The notes under the pieces: generated by a model
Told to the model about the DNA's origin: nothing
Database searches by the model: none
Seen by the model: only the letters and a program-made list of their open reading frames with translations
Shown: positions 25,264-34,415 of the stretch, piece after piece
Position numbering within the stretch: the stretch's first letter is position 1
Layout: each line of letters starts with the position of its first letter
Program-made: the position numbers and the translations under genes
NCBI RefSeq assembly: GCF_000308215.1
Contig: NZ_CAJE01000006.1
Span: forward strand, 1 to 50,647
Direction: 5' to 3'
Length of the DNA: 50,647 nt
DNA from: Methanomassiliicoccus luminyensis B10
GTDB lineage: Archaea; Thermoplasmatota; Thermoplasmata; Methanomassiliicoccales; Methanomassiliicoccaceae

Positions 25264-26688
25264 ATGACCGAAACCTGTTTTCTCGGATCATGCGAGCGAA
25301 AGCGCAGGGTTAAAATCGAACTCCGGGCATACAATTTCGGTACCTCCGTGAGCTCGAGCAGTAAGGTCGCAGCGGTAGTGGCAGTGGTGATGGCGGGCAC
25401 GCTGCTCTTCCTTCACGTCGGAGGCTGCTTTTCCAACGGCATCGAATGGAATCCCTTTGATTTTCTGCTCAACCACTCCAGCAGGGATACCGACGGCGAC
25501 GGCTACCCTGACGGTGTGGATGCGTTCCCCCGCAACCCCCTGGAATGGGTCGACTCCGACAGCGACGGCATAGGCGACAATGCCGACAACTTCCCGTACG
25601 ATCGAGATAACGACGGGTTCAACGACACCGTGGACCTGGTCCCTGACGCGGATGCGGGGATAAATCTCACCATTGAATCCATCTCGATATGGGATGCCGT
25701 CGACTATCTCTCTGACACTACTGCCGAGGTCTATATTCTCCTAGTGATCGACGGTGTCAACATGGGCATGCTTAACAGCTCGGGAGCGGTATGGAATTGC
25801 CCGGTCGGTTCGACAACGCTGATCAACGAGACGTTCACGTTCGATCTGGACGACGACGTCAGGAACCACACTATCGAGCTGACGATGATGGACGCTGACG
25901 TGATGGGTGACGGCGACATCCTGGACATCGACGGTACATCCCCCGCGGGCCGTACTCTGATAGTGGTCTACGACATAGTGGCGGGCACCTGGACCGGGAA
26001 CGACGTCGACGGTCTGGCCAACGGGTCGGCGGACGGCACTTCCACCACCGATGACAATGATGCCGCGCTCCGCTTCGACATCACCCCGTACGTTTTTGAC
26101 GAGGTCAGGCTGTTCGAGTGGACATTTGACGGGAAGGAGTACTCGCTCCAGCTGACCATCCCCTCCAGCTCGTACGCGGAATGCCTTTCCAACGGCGTCG
26201 AAAGGCAGACCCACTACGATTACGCCGATGCCAAGGCCTTCGTGACCTCGGACGATCCCATCATACTGGACCTGCTGTCGAAGCTGGAGGACATGGCGGA
26301 GGACGAGCAGTTCTCCGACCGCAAGACCGTCGATTTCGTCCTGAGCTTCTGCCAGGGCATAGAGTACTCATTGGACGATGATACGGTCGGCGTGATCGAG
26401 TACTGGCGGTTCCCGGTGGAGACGCTGTACGATCAGACAGGGGATTGCGAGGACACCTCCCTGCTGTTCGCCTCCCTGATAGAGGCCATGGGCTACGACG
26501 CGGTGATGATCATGCCCCCGGAGCACATGGCGGTCGGGGTGGCGTGGAGCACGATCCCCGGCGGCGCCTCCATCCAATACGGGGGCAAGAGCTATTATTA
26601 TTGCGAGACCACCGGCGTGAATATGGTGATGGGATATTGGCCACCCGAGATCGAGGATAAGAATTGCACTATAGTCCAGGTCGAGTGA
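25264..26688 (+). CDS. Surface protein with calcium-type Asp repeats and transglutaminase-like domain
   Basis: 474 residues. A hydrophobic segment near residues 38-55 (VAAVVAVVMAGTLLFLHVGG) acts as signal or anchor. Next come thrombospondin-3-like repeats (DTDGDGYPDGVDAFP, DSDSDGIGDNADNFP, DRDNDGFNDTVD, residues about 77-125) that likely bind calcium. The C-terminal domain has the transglutaminase/cysteine-protease pattern TGDCEDTSLLFASLIEAMGY (Cys395) and EHMAVGV (His421). It is probably an exported enzyme or cell-envelope protein. TATA CAATATAATA about 25 bases before ATG 25264 fits a leaderless start. The 30-residue N-terminus before the membrane segment is unusual, and a later start is possible. 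Confidence 0.8.
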   Translation: MTETCFLGSCERKRRVKIELRAYNFGTSVSSSSKVAAVVAVVMAGTLLFLHVGGCFSNGIEWNPFDFLLNHSSRDTDGDGYPDGVDAFPRNPLEWVDSDSDGIGDNADNFPYDRDNDGFNDTVDLVPDADAGINLTIESISIWDAVDYLSDTTAEVYILLVIDGVNMGMLNSSGAVWNCPVGSTTLINETFTFDLDDDVRNHTIELTMMDADVMGDGDILDIDGTSPAGRTLIVVYDIVAGTWTGNDVDGLANGSADGTSTTDDNDAALRFDITPYVFDEVRLFEWTFDGKEYSLQLTIPSSSYAECLSNGVERQTHYDYADAKAFVTSDDPIILDLLSKLEDMAEDEQFSDRKTVDFVLSFCQGIEYSLDDDTVGVIEYWRFPVETLYDQTGDCEDTSLLFASLIEAMGYDAVMIMPPEHMAVGVAWSTIPGGASIQYGGKSYYYCETTGVNMVMGYWPPEIEDKNCTIVQVE

Positions 26689-26895
26689 GGCCGGCGCGCG
26701 TCCAGGCACCATTTCGTCATTATCATCGATATCATTTCAAGTAATCATCTGTAAATACGTCAATCCTTCATTCTGCCGCGGTGGAGCCTTCGGAACTGGA
26801 CATTGCGCCTTAATCGCTCTGTTCATTGGGAGGGCCATCGATGATATCGGCCGGTGAAATGATCCCCGGCGCATCGCAGAGGAGTTTGACATCGC

Positions 26896-28221
26896 ATGAA
26901 CAAGCACATCGCGGCAGCGGTCTCGTTAGCGTTAGCAATGGTGATAGGATTCCCGGTGATCTCGGACAGCATCCAGGCCCAGAGCTGGGTCGGTCCTCCC
27001 GGGACCCCTGCAGGGACGGGGGGCGCGGGCGCCATGGAGGTGTCCTGGGCCCCCGCCCCGGGGAGCCCCACCTATTATGTCCTGTACTGGGGAACAGTGC
27101 CGGGCACCGTGCAGGGCAGCTCCGGCAAGCTCGCCGCCACTTCCTTCGAGCTCGATTCGCTCGGGGACGATGGTCCCATTCCACCGCTGACCACCCTGTA
27201 TTTCCAGGTAGGCGCGTTCTACGCGAATGCCTGCAGCTGGTGCTATTCCGGATGGTCCTGCGCTGTCACCACCGCCGGCGCGCCCGGCGCACCGACGGAC
27301 CTGGCGGCCGCTTACACGAGCGAAGGCATCGCCCTGACCTGGAACGCCCCCGCCTCCGACGGAGGTGCGGGGATCACCAGCTATCTCATCAACAGGTCCA
27401 CCGCCAGCGGGGAAGGCACCTACTACGACACCATGGCCCCCGGGGCCTCCTACCTCGACGAGGACGTCGAGCTCGGCCACACCTACCACTACACCGTGAT
27501 CGCCAGCAATGGGTACGTCGGCTCGCCGAGCAATGAGGCGAGCGCGTCGGCGGGTCCCTTCCCCCCTTCCGCCCCCACCGGCGTGAGCGCGGCGGGCGGG
27601 CTCAGGAACGTCACCGTGACCTGGGGCCCCCCGCAGCTGGACAACGGCTCGGCCATCCTTGGTTATCGCGTTCACCTTAGCCACGGGACGACGTTCTCCC
27701 TGTCCGCGGACGCCGGCCCGGCGGCCAGCTTCGTGTTCGACGGCCTGGACAGCGGCACCGAGTACACGGTCACGGTCCAGGCATACAACGCGGCCGGGGA
27801 CGGCGCGCTCAGCGCTTCGGCCACCGCCACCACGTTCACTCCTCCGGGAGCGCCGTCGGCATCGGTCTCCCTAACCGGCGGCACGGCGCGCGTCAGCTGG
27901 TCGACGCCCTCTTCCGAAGCGCCCGTGCTCGGCTACAAGCTGTACAGGGGGACCTCGTCCGGCTCCCTGGAGCTGTACCGGGTCCTCGGCGACGTCCAGC
28001 AGTACGACGACGCGGTGGCGGACCGCACCACCGGCCTCTTCTACGCGGTGGCGGCCTTCAGCGGGGCGGGCGACGGCGCCCTGAGCAACGAGGTCTCCGT
28101 TCCCCTGCCGGCCGTGCATAAGGAGGCGGCGGGCGGCACAGACCTCTGGCCGCTGCTCGTGGTGATCCTGGCCGCGATCGTCCTGGTCATCATGGCGGTC
28201 AGAAAGCTGAGGAAGAAATGA
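26896..28221 (+). CDS. Membrane-anchored fibronectin type III repeat protein
   Basis: 441 residues. N-terminal signal peptide (MNKHIAAAVSLALAMVIGF) and about four fibronectin type III domains, recognisable from repeats such as APGAPTDLAAAY, SAPTGVSAAGGLRNVTVTWG, SGTEYTVTVQAYNAAGDG and PPGAPSASVSLTGG. A C-terminal membrane helix (LLVVILAAIVLVIMAVRK) with basic tail anchors it. It is probably displayed on the outside of the cell, for adhesion or binding. GGAG lies 12 bases before the ATG. Adjacent to the transglutaminase-like surface protein, 207 bases after its stop. Confidence 0.85.
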   Translation: MNKHIAAAVSLALAMVIGFPVISDSIQAQSWVGPPGTPAGTGGAGAMEVSWAPAPGSPTYYVLYWGTVPGTVQGSSGKLAATSFELDSLGDDGPIPPLTTLYFQVGAFYANACSWCYSGWSCAVTTAGAPGAPTDLAAAYTSEGIALTWNAPASDGGAGITSYLINRSTASGEGTYYDTMAPGASYLDEDVELGHTYHYTVIASNGYVGSPSNEASASAGPFPPSAPTGVSAAGGLRNVTVTWGPPQLDNGSAILGYRVHLSHGTTFSLSADAGPAASFVFDGLDSGTEYTVTVQAYNAAGDGALSASATATTFTPPGAPSASVSLTGGTARVSWSTPSSEAPVLGYKLYRGTSSGSLELYRVLGDVQQYDDAVADRTTGLFYAVAAFSGAGDGALSNEVSVPLPAVHKEAAGGTDLWPLLVVILAAIVLVIMAVRKLRKK

Positions 28222-28247
28222 TCCCGGCCAAAACCCTTTCACCTCTT

Positions 28248-28266
28248 CCCCCTCGCTTCGCGGGGG
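28248..28266. terminator. Possible shared terminator between convergent genes
   Basis: CCCCC and GGGGG pair around TCGCTTCGC between the stops of the fibronectin-repeat gene and pheA. It could serve both directions; no T-run is evident. Confidence 0.35.
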
Positions 28267-28275
28267 CGAGCCGGA

Positions 28276-29109
28276 TCAGCCGGGAACCTGGGCCCTGCGG
28301 TAGGTCCCCAGGACCTTGACGAACGATGCCCTCCTCACCAGGTCGGTGAGCGCGTCGGCGACCGGCTTGTCGTCCACATGGCCGTCCAGGTCGACGTAGA
28401 ACACGTACTCCCACTGCCTGTCCTTGCGGGGCCGGGACTCCAGCTTGGTCATGTTCACGCCCCTCTCGTCGAAGGCCCCCAGGGCCCGGTACAGGGTGCC
28501 GGGCATGTTGCGGACCGCGAACACCACCGAGGTCTTGTCCCCTTCCTTGGACAGGGCAGGGGTCTTCTGGATGACGAAGAAGCGGGTGAAGTTGCGGTCG
28601 CTGTTCTGGATGCCCTCTCTGAGCACCGTCATGCCGTACTCCTGGGCCGCCCGCCTGGAGGCGATGGCCGCCTCTTCCCTGAGGCCGTGGTCCCTGATGA
28701 TGCGGACGCTGCCGGCGGTGTCGAAGGCGGGGACCTTCTCCCACTGCGGGTACTTCGCCAGGAAGGCGCGGCTCTGGCCGAGCGCTTGGGGATGGGAGTA
28801 CACTCTCTTGATCTCCCTGATCTCGACGCCGGGGTGCGCGATGAGGTTCTGCACGATGGCCACGTAGGCCTCCCCCACCACGTTCAGGTCGAAGTCCAAC
28901 AGAAGGTCCGAGACCGCGGATACGCTCCCCTCCAGAGAGTTCTCCACCGGGACCATGCCGTAGGCCACCCTGCCCTGGTCCACCGCCCTGAACACGCTCT
29001 CGAAGTCGGGGCAGGGCACGCTCTCGGCCTTCTCGCCGAAGAACTGCACTATGGCGTCCTCGCTGAACGCTCCCTTGACCCCCTGGAACGCCACCCTGAT
29101 CATGCTCAT
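28276..29109 (-). CDS. pheA: Prephenate dehydratase
   Basis: Converts prephenate to phenylpyruvate for phenylalanine synthesis. Seen: VAFQGVKGAFSEDA, YGMVPVENSLEGSVSAVSD, HPQALGQSRAFL, the catalytic NFTRFFVI, and a C-terminal ACT domain (TSVVFAVRNMPGTLYRALGAF, NMTKLESRPRKDRQWEYVFY) whose ESRP motif is the site of phenylalanine feedback. 277 residues, with no chorismate mutase domain; that domain is fused to prephenate dehydrogenase at 44364. Its ATG overlaps the aspartokinase stop (ATGA). Last gene of the his operon. Confidence 0.94.
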   Translation of the reverse strand: MSMIRVAFQGVKGAFSEDAIVQFFGEKAESVPCPDFESVFRAVDQGRVAYGMVPVENSLEGSVSAVSDLLLDFDLNVVGEAYVAIVQNLIAHPGVEIREIKRVYSHPQALGQSRAFLAKYPQWEKVPAFDTAGSVRIIRDHGLREEAAIASRRAAQEYGMTVLREGIQNSDRNFTRFFVIQKTPALSKEGDKTSVVFAVRNMPGTLYRALGAFDERGVNMTKLESRPRKDRQWEYVFYVDLDGHVDDKPVADALTDLVRRASFVKVLGTYRRAQVPG

Positions 29110-30473
29110 GCCTCGAAGAAGACCTGGTGGATGGTCCTGGTGGTCTTCTCCAGGTCCTTCCCGTTCACCGTGAAGTGCAGCGCGACGGTCGACGCGCCGG
29201 CGGAGATCAGCTGTATGTTGACCCCGAGGCTCGCGACAATGGTGAACACCTTGGCCGCGACCCCTTCCCTGGTGCCGAGGCCCTCGCCCACCAGGCACAG
29301 CAGGGCGATATCCTTCACCAGCTCGATCCGGTCTATGACCCCCCTCTTCGCGCCGGCCAATGCTTTCTCCGCCCTCTTCAGCTCCCCCTCCTCGATGAGC
29401 AGGGAGATGCCCGTTTGGGACGTCGCGGCGGAATAGATATTGACGTTGGCATTGGACAGCAGCTCGGAGATCTCCAGCATGACCCCCGACCGGGAGCCCA
29501 GGCCGGCGCCGTACACCTTGAGCATGGTCATGTTGCTCATGAAGGAGATGCTCTTGACGGTCTGGGCGTTCTCCACGCCCTGGGGCCTGATGGCGCTTCC
29601 CTCCACGTGAGGCTTGAATACGTTCTTCACCCTGATGGTAATGCTCTTGGCCCTGGCTGGCTCGACCGTCCGGGGGTGCAGGACCTTGGCGCCGAAGTAT
29701 GCCAGCTCGGCCGCTTCCTCGTAGGAGAGGTACCCGATCGGAACCGCTCCCGGCACTACCTTGGGGTCGGCGGACATGAACCCGTCCACGTCCTTCCATA
29801 TCTCCAGGGTGTCGGCGTCGATGGCGTTGGCGATCACGCTGGCGCTGTAGTCTGTCCCGTTCCTCCCCAGGAGGGTGATGACGCCTTCCGGCCCCTTGCC
29901 GAAGAAGCCGGTCACGACCGGCACCTCCTGGCGCTTGAACATGTCGCGGATACTGGGAGCGGCGTTGACCCTGGTCCGCTCCATGTCCACGGTGGCGGAG
30001 CCGAATGTGCCGTCGGTCATGATCCCCAGCTCGTCCGCCTCCACCGGTACGGCGTTTACGCCCATGTCCTGAAGCATGGCGCTCATGACGATGACGCTCA
30101 TCCTCTCCCCGAACGACTGCACCAGGTCCTTGGTGCGCGGCGTCAGCTCCTCAAGGTAGGTGATGCCGTACAGGGTCCGCTCCAGGCGGACCAGGCGCGC
30201 GTTGAGCTGGGCCACCGCCTGCTGCTTGACCGGCATGGTGGACGCCACCTCCGCCAGTATCTTGAGGTGCCGCTCCCGCAGCTCCTTGACGAACACCTGG
30301 ACCTCTTCCTCCTTCCGCACCGCGGACATGAACCTCAGCAGCGAGTCGGTGATGCCCTGGATGGCCGAGACCACCACTACCTTCTCCTCCTTCTCCGCGG
30401 CCACGATCTCGCCCACGCGGAGCATGCTGGTCCCGTCCCTGAGGGAGCTGCCGCCGAACTTGAGGACCTTCAT
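29106..30473 (-). CDS. lysC: Aspartate kinase
   Basis: Phosphorylates aspartate, the first step to lysine, threonine, methionine and, through Asd (43297), homocysteine. Seen: KVLKFGGSSLRDGTSML, FGERMSVIVMSAML, GFFGKGPEGVITLLGRNGTD, KDVDGFMSADPKVVP, and two C-terminal ACT domains (about 315-455) that are likely feedback sensors. ATG 30473 matches the family N-terminus; the frame upstream is unsupported. ATGA overlap with the PHP gene upstream. It is odd to find it in a his operon, away from asd. Confidence 0.94.
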   Translation of the reverse strand: MKVLKFGGSSLRDGTSMLRVGEIVAAEKEEKVVVVSAIQGITDSLLRFMSAVRKEEEVQVFVKELRERHLKILAEVASTMPVKQQAVAQLNARLVRLERTLYGITYLEELTPRTKDLVQSFGERMSVIVMSAMLQDMGVNAVPVEADELGIMTDGTFGSATVDMERTRVNAAPSIRDMFKRQEVPVVTGFFGKGPEGVITLLGRNGTDYSASVIANAIDADTLEIWKDVDGFMSADPKVVPGAVPIGYLSYEEAAELAYFGAKVLHPRTVEPARAKSITIRVKNVFKPHVEGSAIRPQGVENAQTVKSISFMSNMTMLKVYGAGLGSRSGVMLEISELLSNANVNIYSAATSQTGISLLIEEGELKRAEKALAGAKRGVIDRIELVKDIALLCLVGEGLGTREGVAAKVFTIVASLGVNIQLISAGASTVALHFTVNGKDLEKTTRTIHQVFFEA

Positions 30474-31132
30474 CGACCCCGTATCCTCCGGACGATCTCC
30501 CGGGGCATCCTGTCCACGCACATCTCCGCCTCGACCCTGGACATCCCCGCCCCCATGGCGATGGCGTAGGCCTTCTCGGTGGTGATGATGTCCCCCGGGG
30601 AGTGGGTATCGGTGTTGACCACCATCTTGGCGTCGACCTGGCTGGCCATGCGGTACACGTGCCCGTTGGTCATGCCGTGCGAGGGCCGGGAGGTGATCTC
30701 CAGCACCACCCCGTTGTCGGCGGCGGCCTGGGCATCCTCCAGGGTGATGAAGCCGGGGTGCGCGAGGATGTCCACGTCGGGATTGTTCACCGCCGCGCGA
30801 TTGGTGCCCTTCTCCACCGGCTCCGAGATCGTTTCCCCGTGGACCACCACGAGATCGGCGCCGGCCCTCTTGGCCTTGGCCACGACCTCATCGAACCGGG
30901 AGACCGGGACGTGGGTGATCTCCACTCCCACGATGACATCGAGCCCCCATTCCCTGGCCAGCTCGGCGTCCCTGGCGCACTCCGGGACGATCCGGTCCAC
31001 GTTGCTGAGGGAGGCGTGGTCCGTGAACGCGATGGCCTCGAAGTCCATGCTCGCGCATCTCCTCGCCAGTTCGATGGGGAGCAGGGCGCCGTCGCTCATC
31101 AGGGTGTGCATGTGGAGATCGATCCTCTTCAT
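30470..31132 (-). CDS. PHP-family phosphoesterase, candidate histidinol-phosphatase
   Basis: Metal-dependent PHP phosphatase, 220 residues. Seen: metal ligands in RIDLHMHTLMSDGA, FTDHASLSNVDR, GVEITHVP, VVHGETI, ILAHPGF and NTDTHSPGD. It lies inside the his operon directly after hisIE. No other histidinol-phosphate phosphatase is in this operon, and HisB here has only the dehydratase domain. This gene is therefore the best candidate for that step. Coupled to hisIE and aspartokinase by ATGA overlaps. The function is inferred from context; the family alone is broad. Confidence 0.85.
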   Translation of the reverse strand: MKRIDLHMHTLMSDGALLPIELARRCASMDFEAIAFTDHASLSNVDRIVPECARDAELAREWGLDVIVGVEITHVPVSRFDEVVAKAKRAGADLVVVHGETISEPVEKGTNRAAVNNPDVDILAHPGFITLEDAQAAADNGVVLEITSRPSHGMTNGHVYRMASQVDAKMVVNTDTHSPGDIITTEKAYAIAMGAGMSRVEAEMCVDRMPREIVRRIRGR

Positions 31133-31746
31133 CTTCTCACTCCCCGGTGGCGCTCGGACAGCTTCTTGAAGACCTCGTCCATGGGGAGGTCGAGGTACTC
31201 GAACAGCACCATCTGGTGGTAGATCAGGTCGGCGGCCTCCCATATCTGGGACTGGCGGTCGCTGCCCTTTCCGGCTATGGCCAGCTCGCCCGCCTCCTCC
31301 ACCACCTTCTTCAGCACCTTGTCCTCGTTGGAAAGGAGCTGGTTGGTGTAGCTGCCCTCCTTCGGGTTCTCCTTGCGGTCCCTGATGACCCTCCTCAGCT
31401 CGGGCACGATGGCCGCGGTGCGCTCGAGGTCGCCGTACAGGGCGTCCCCGAAGCACGAGGGGCGCTCCAGGTGGCAGGCGTTGCCGGTCTGCTTCACCCG
31501 GACGAGCAAGGTGTCGGAGTCGCAGTCGGTCTGTATCGACACGATGTCCTGGACATGGCCCGATTCCTCGCCTTTCATCCACAGCCTCTTGCGGGAGCGG
31601 GACCAGAAGTGGGTCCGCCCCGTCTTCAGCATGAGGTCGTACGCCTCCTGGTTGGCCCATGCCATCATGAGGACCTCGTTGGTCCCGGCATCCTGAACGA
31701 TCACGGGAATGAGGCCGTCGGCGTTGAACTTGAAGGGAAGGGTCAT
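31129..31746 (-). CDS. hisIE: Phosphoribosyl-AMP cyclohydrolase / phosphoribosyl-ATP pyrophosphohydrolase
   Basis: Bifunctional enzyme for histidine steps 2 and 3. Residues 1 to about 110 are HisI ([57 protein letters not shown] with its zinc-binding cysteines). The rest is HisE ([35 protein letters not shown]). 205 residues, the usual length of the fusion. Joined to hisF by an ATGA overlap. Confidence 0.95.
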   Translation of the reverse strand: MTLPFKFNADGLIPVIVQDAGTNEVLMMAWANQEAYDLMLKTGRTHFWSRSRKRLWMKGEESGHVQDIVSIQTDCDSDTLLVRVKQTGNACHLERPSCFGDALYGDLERTAAIVPELRRVIRDRKENPKEGSYTNQLLSNEDKVLKKVVEEAGELAIAGKGSDRQSQIWEAADLIYHQMVLFEYLDLPMDEVFKKLSERHRGVRR

Positions 31747-32501
31747 CGGACCAGCACCCCCCGGTCCCTCAGGTAATTCTTCACGTCGGCCACCGTGTAG
31801 GTCCCATAGTGAAATATCGACGCGGCCAGGGCGGCGGAGGCGTTGGTCTCCTGGAACACCTGGTATATGTGCTCCGGGCTCCCCACCCCGCCCGAGGCGA
31901 TGACCGGTATGTTGACGGAGTCGGCCACCAGCTGGGTGAGCTTGACGTCGTAGCCCTGGGTGGTGCCGTCGGCATCCATGCTGGTGAGCAGGATCTCCCC
32001 GGCCCCGCGGTCCTCGGCCTCGTAGGCCCAGTCGGCCGCATCAAGCTCGGTGCGCTGCCTTCCCCCGTGCGTATACACCTTCCACCTACCTCCCTCGCGC
32101 TTGGCGTCTATCGCCACCACCACGCACTGCCTCCCGAAGTCCTCGGCGCAGGCGGTGATGAGGTTGGGGTCGTGCACCGCGGCGGTGTTCACCGAGACCT
32201 TGTCGGCGCCGGCGTTCAGAGCGAGGCGCATGTCCTCCTTGGTGCGGATGCCCCCGCCCACGGTCAGGGGTACGAACATTCTCTCGGCGGTCTTCTCCAC
32301 CACATCCAGCAGGGTCTTCCTGGCGTCGGAGGACGCGGTGATGTCCAGGAACACGATCTCGTCGGCCCCCTGCTTCTCGTACGCCTCCGCGAGGTCGGGC
32401 GGGTACCCGATCCCGCTGAGGTTCTGGAACTTGACGCCCTTGACCACCTTTCCCTCGGTGACGTCGAGGCAGGGGATGATGCGCTTGGTGAGCATGCTCA
32501 T
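31743..32501 (-). CDS. hisF: Imidazole glycerol phosphate synthase, cyclase subunit
   Basis: TIM-barrel partner of HisH that closes the imidazole ring. Seen: [65 protein letters not shown], and [17 protein letters not shown]. 252 residues, complete. ATGA overlaps at both ends (hisB, hisIE). Confidence 0.96.
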   Translation of the reverse strand: MSMLTKRIIPCLDVTEGKVVKGVKFQNLSGIGYPPDLAEAYEKQGADEIVFLDITASSDARKTLLDVVEKTAERMFVPLTVGGGIRTKEDMRLALNAGADKVSVNTAAVHDPNLITACAEDFGRQCVVVAIDAKREGGRWKVYTHGGRQRTELDAADWAYEAEDRGAGEILLTSMDADGTTQGYDVKLTQLVADSVNIPVIASGGVGSPEHIYQVFQETNASAALAASIFHYGTYTVADVKNYLRDRGVLVR

Positions 32502-33046
32502 GCGCTCCTGAACTTCACGGCGTCCTTGGTACTGAGCACGTTCTGCCTCGGCACCACCGATCTCTTCAGCGCGGTCCCCAGGGCCTTGAACGACGCCTCC
32601 ACTATGTGGTGCTCGTCGATCCCGCGGTGCAGCATTATGTGTACCGTGATCCCCGAGGACATGGCGAAGGAGCGGAAAAAGTGCAAGTACAGGACGTCAG
32701 GGCAATCGGCGTCGCAGTAGGGGCGATCGATGATGTCCACCGCCGCGGTCACCAGGGCGTCGTCCATGGGGACCATTGCCGACGCCATGCGCTCCACCGG
32801 CTGGTCGCCGAGGGCCTGGCGGAACGCGGAGCCCAGCGCTATCGCGACATCCTCGACCAGGTGGTGCTGGTTGTCGCCCGTCGCTTCGACCGTCAGGTCG
32901 AACCCGGCATAGCGGGTGAGGGTCTCCAGCATGTGGCGGAGGAACTGATCGTCGATGTCGATCTTGGCGGCCCCGCCCCCGTCGATGTTCAGCTTCAGGG
33001 AGATGTCGGTCTCCCTGGTCTTCCGGGCGACCTTGGCCTCGCGCAT
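32498..33046 (-). CDS. hisB: Imidazoleglycerol-phosphate dehydratase
   Basis: Dehydrates imidazoleglycerol phosphate using manganese. Seen: [30 protein letters not shown] and [14 protein letters not shown], the His-rich metal motifs of the family. 182 residues. It is the single-domain form: no N-terminal histidinol-phosphatase domain. The start at ATG 33046 overlaps the hisA stop (ATGA). Confidence 0.95.
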   Translation of the reverse strand: MREAKVARKTRETDISLKLNIDGGGAAKIDIDDQFLRHMLETLTRYAGFDLTVEATGDNQHHLVEDVAIALGSAFRQALGDQPVERMASAMVPMDDALVTAAVDIIDRPYCDADCPDVLYLHFFRSFAMSSGITVHIMLHRGIDEHHIVEASFKALGTALKRSVVPRQNVLSTKDAVKFRSA

Positions 33047-33753
33047 CACTTCTTCCCCCATACCTGCTCGGGCTGAATGATGTTGACGTACAACGCCAGG
33101 CCCACTACGGCCGAGGGGATGCCGATGCTCTCCAGGGCCTCGAGGTCCTCCATGGTGGTGACGCCGCCCGAGGCGGTCACCGGGTGGGGGCACATGTCCG
33201 CGAACGAGCGTATCTCGTCCAGGTCGATGCCCGCGGCCTTCCCCTCCACGTTGACGTTGGTGTGCAGCACCCCCGCCAGGGGCAGTCCGGCGGTGGCGGC
33301 GAGGATGTCCTTCAGCTTCTTTTCCGACGATTCGCGCCATCCCCTCATCTGGATCTTCCCGTCCCTGATGTCCAGGGCCAGCATGATCTTGTTGTAGTTG
33401 GAGCGCACCAGGTCGGCGAACCACTCGGGGTCGGTGATGGCCCTGGTGCCCACGACCACTCTCGCGGCGCCCAGGTTCAGCAAGGTCTCCGCGGCCTCGG
33501 TGGTGCGGATGCCCCCGCCCACTTGCAGGGGGACCTTCACCTTGGCCATGATGGAGGTGATGGCGTTGAAGTTGTCACCCCGCCCCATGGCGGCGTTCAG
33601 GTCCACCACGTGAATGGCCGGGGCCCCTTTCTTCTCCCAGTCGAGGGCGACCTCGCGGGGGTTGTGGAGCGAGACCTTCTCTGTTCCCGGTCTCCCGCCT
33701 ACGAGCTGAACGACCTTGCCGTCCAATAAGTCAACTGCCGGTAATACGATCAT
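33046..33753 (-). CDS. hisA: ProFAR isomerase (HisA)
   Basis: TIM-barrel isomerase for histidine step 4. Seen: VLPAVDLLDGKVVQLVGG, IHVVDLNAAMG, QVGGGIRTTEAAETLLN, GAARVVVGTRAI and TASGGVTTMEDL. 235 residues. Overlaps hisB and hisH by ATGA junctions. In methanogens lacking trpF a HisA may double as TrpF, but nothing here tests that. Confidence 0.95.
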   Translation of the reverse strand: MIVLPAVDLLDGKVVQLVGGRPGTEKVSLHNPREVALDWEKKGAPAIHVVDLNAAMGRGDNFNAITSIMAKVKVPLQVGGGIRTTEAAETLLNLGAARVVVGTRAITDPEWFADLVRSNYNKIMLALDIRDGKIQMRGWRESSEKKLKDILAATAGLPLAGVLHTNVNVEGKAAGIDLDEIRSFADMCPHPVTASGGVTTMEDLEALESIGIPSAVVGLALYVNIIQPEQVWGKK

Positions 33754-34415
33754 AGTTTAGCCTCGATGAACTTGACGAAGTTTCGGAGGAACACCGCTCC
33801 CGAAGCGCTGCTCTTCTCCGGGTGGAATTGCACTCCGAGCACATTCTTTTTTCTGAAGGCGGAGGGGAACTCCCCGAAGTAGTCGGTGGTCGCCACCGCC
33901 ACGTTCTCCGCCGGGCCGCCGTGGTAGGAGTGGGCGAAGTAGAAGTACGGCGACTCCACCCCCTCGAAGGCGCTGTCCTGGGAGACCACCCGGTTCCATC
34001 CCATGTGGGGGACCCTCTCGGCCTGGAGCTTTACGACCTTTCCCTTCATGAACCCCAGGCCCGGGGACGCCCCCTCCTCGCTCTCCTCGAACAGGATCTG
34101 CGCGCCTATGCATATGCCCAGGCAGGGGGTGCCCGCGTTGAGGCGGTCCACGATGATGTCCCTGTAGGGGAGCAGCTTCTGCATGCAGCTGTCGAAGGCC
34201 CCCACGCCGGGGAACACGATGACCTCGGCGTCCAGGAGGCTCCTCATGTTGGTCTCGATGACCGGCCTCGCGCCGGCCAGCTCAAGGGCCTTGCGGATGG
34301 AGTGCAGGTTCCCCACGCCGTAGTCGGCGATGGCCACCCTGACCTTGGGCCGCTGCCCGATGCGGTAGGAGTCGTTCTCCTCGGGGTACTTGACCGAGCG
34401 CCGTACGTTCACCAT
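33750..34415 (-). CDS. hisH: Imidazole glycerol phosphate synthase, glutaminase subunit
   Basis: Class I glutamine amidotransferase feeding ammonia to HisF. Seen: VAIADYGVGNLHSIRKALE, FPGVGAFDSCMQKL, nucleophile cysteine in GICIGAQILFE, and GVQFHPEKSS with the catalytic His and Glu. 221 residues, about 20 longer than usual because of a charged N-terminal extension. The Shine-Dalgarno GGAGG is almost touching ATG 34415, so GTG 34412 may be the true start. Overlaps hisC by seven bases. Confidence 0.94.
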   Translation of the reverse strand: MVNVRRSVKYPEENDSYRIGQRPKVRVAIADYGVGNLHSIRKALELAGARPVIETNMRSLLDAEVIVFPGVGAFDSCMQKLLPYRDIIVDRLNAGTPCLGICIGAQILFEESEEGASPGLGFMKGKVVKLQAERVPHMGWNRVVSQDSAFEGVESPYFYFAHSYHGGPAENVAVATTDYFGEFPSAFRKKNVLGVQFHPEKSSASGAVFLRNFVKFIEAKL

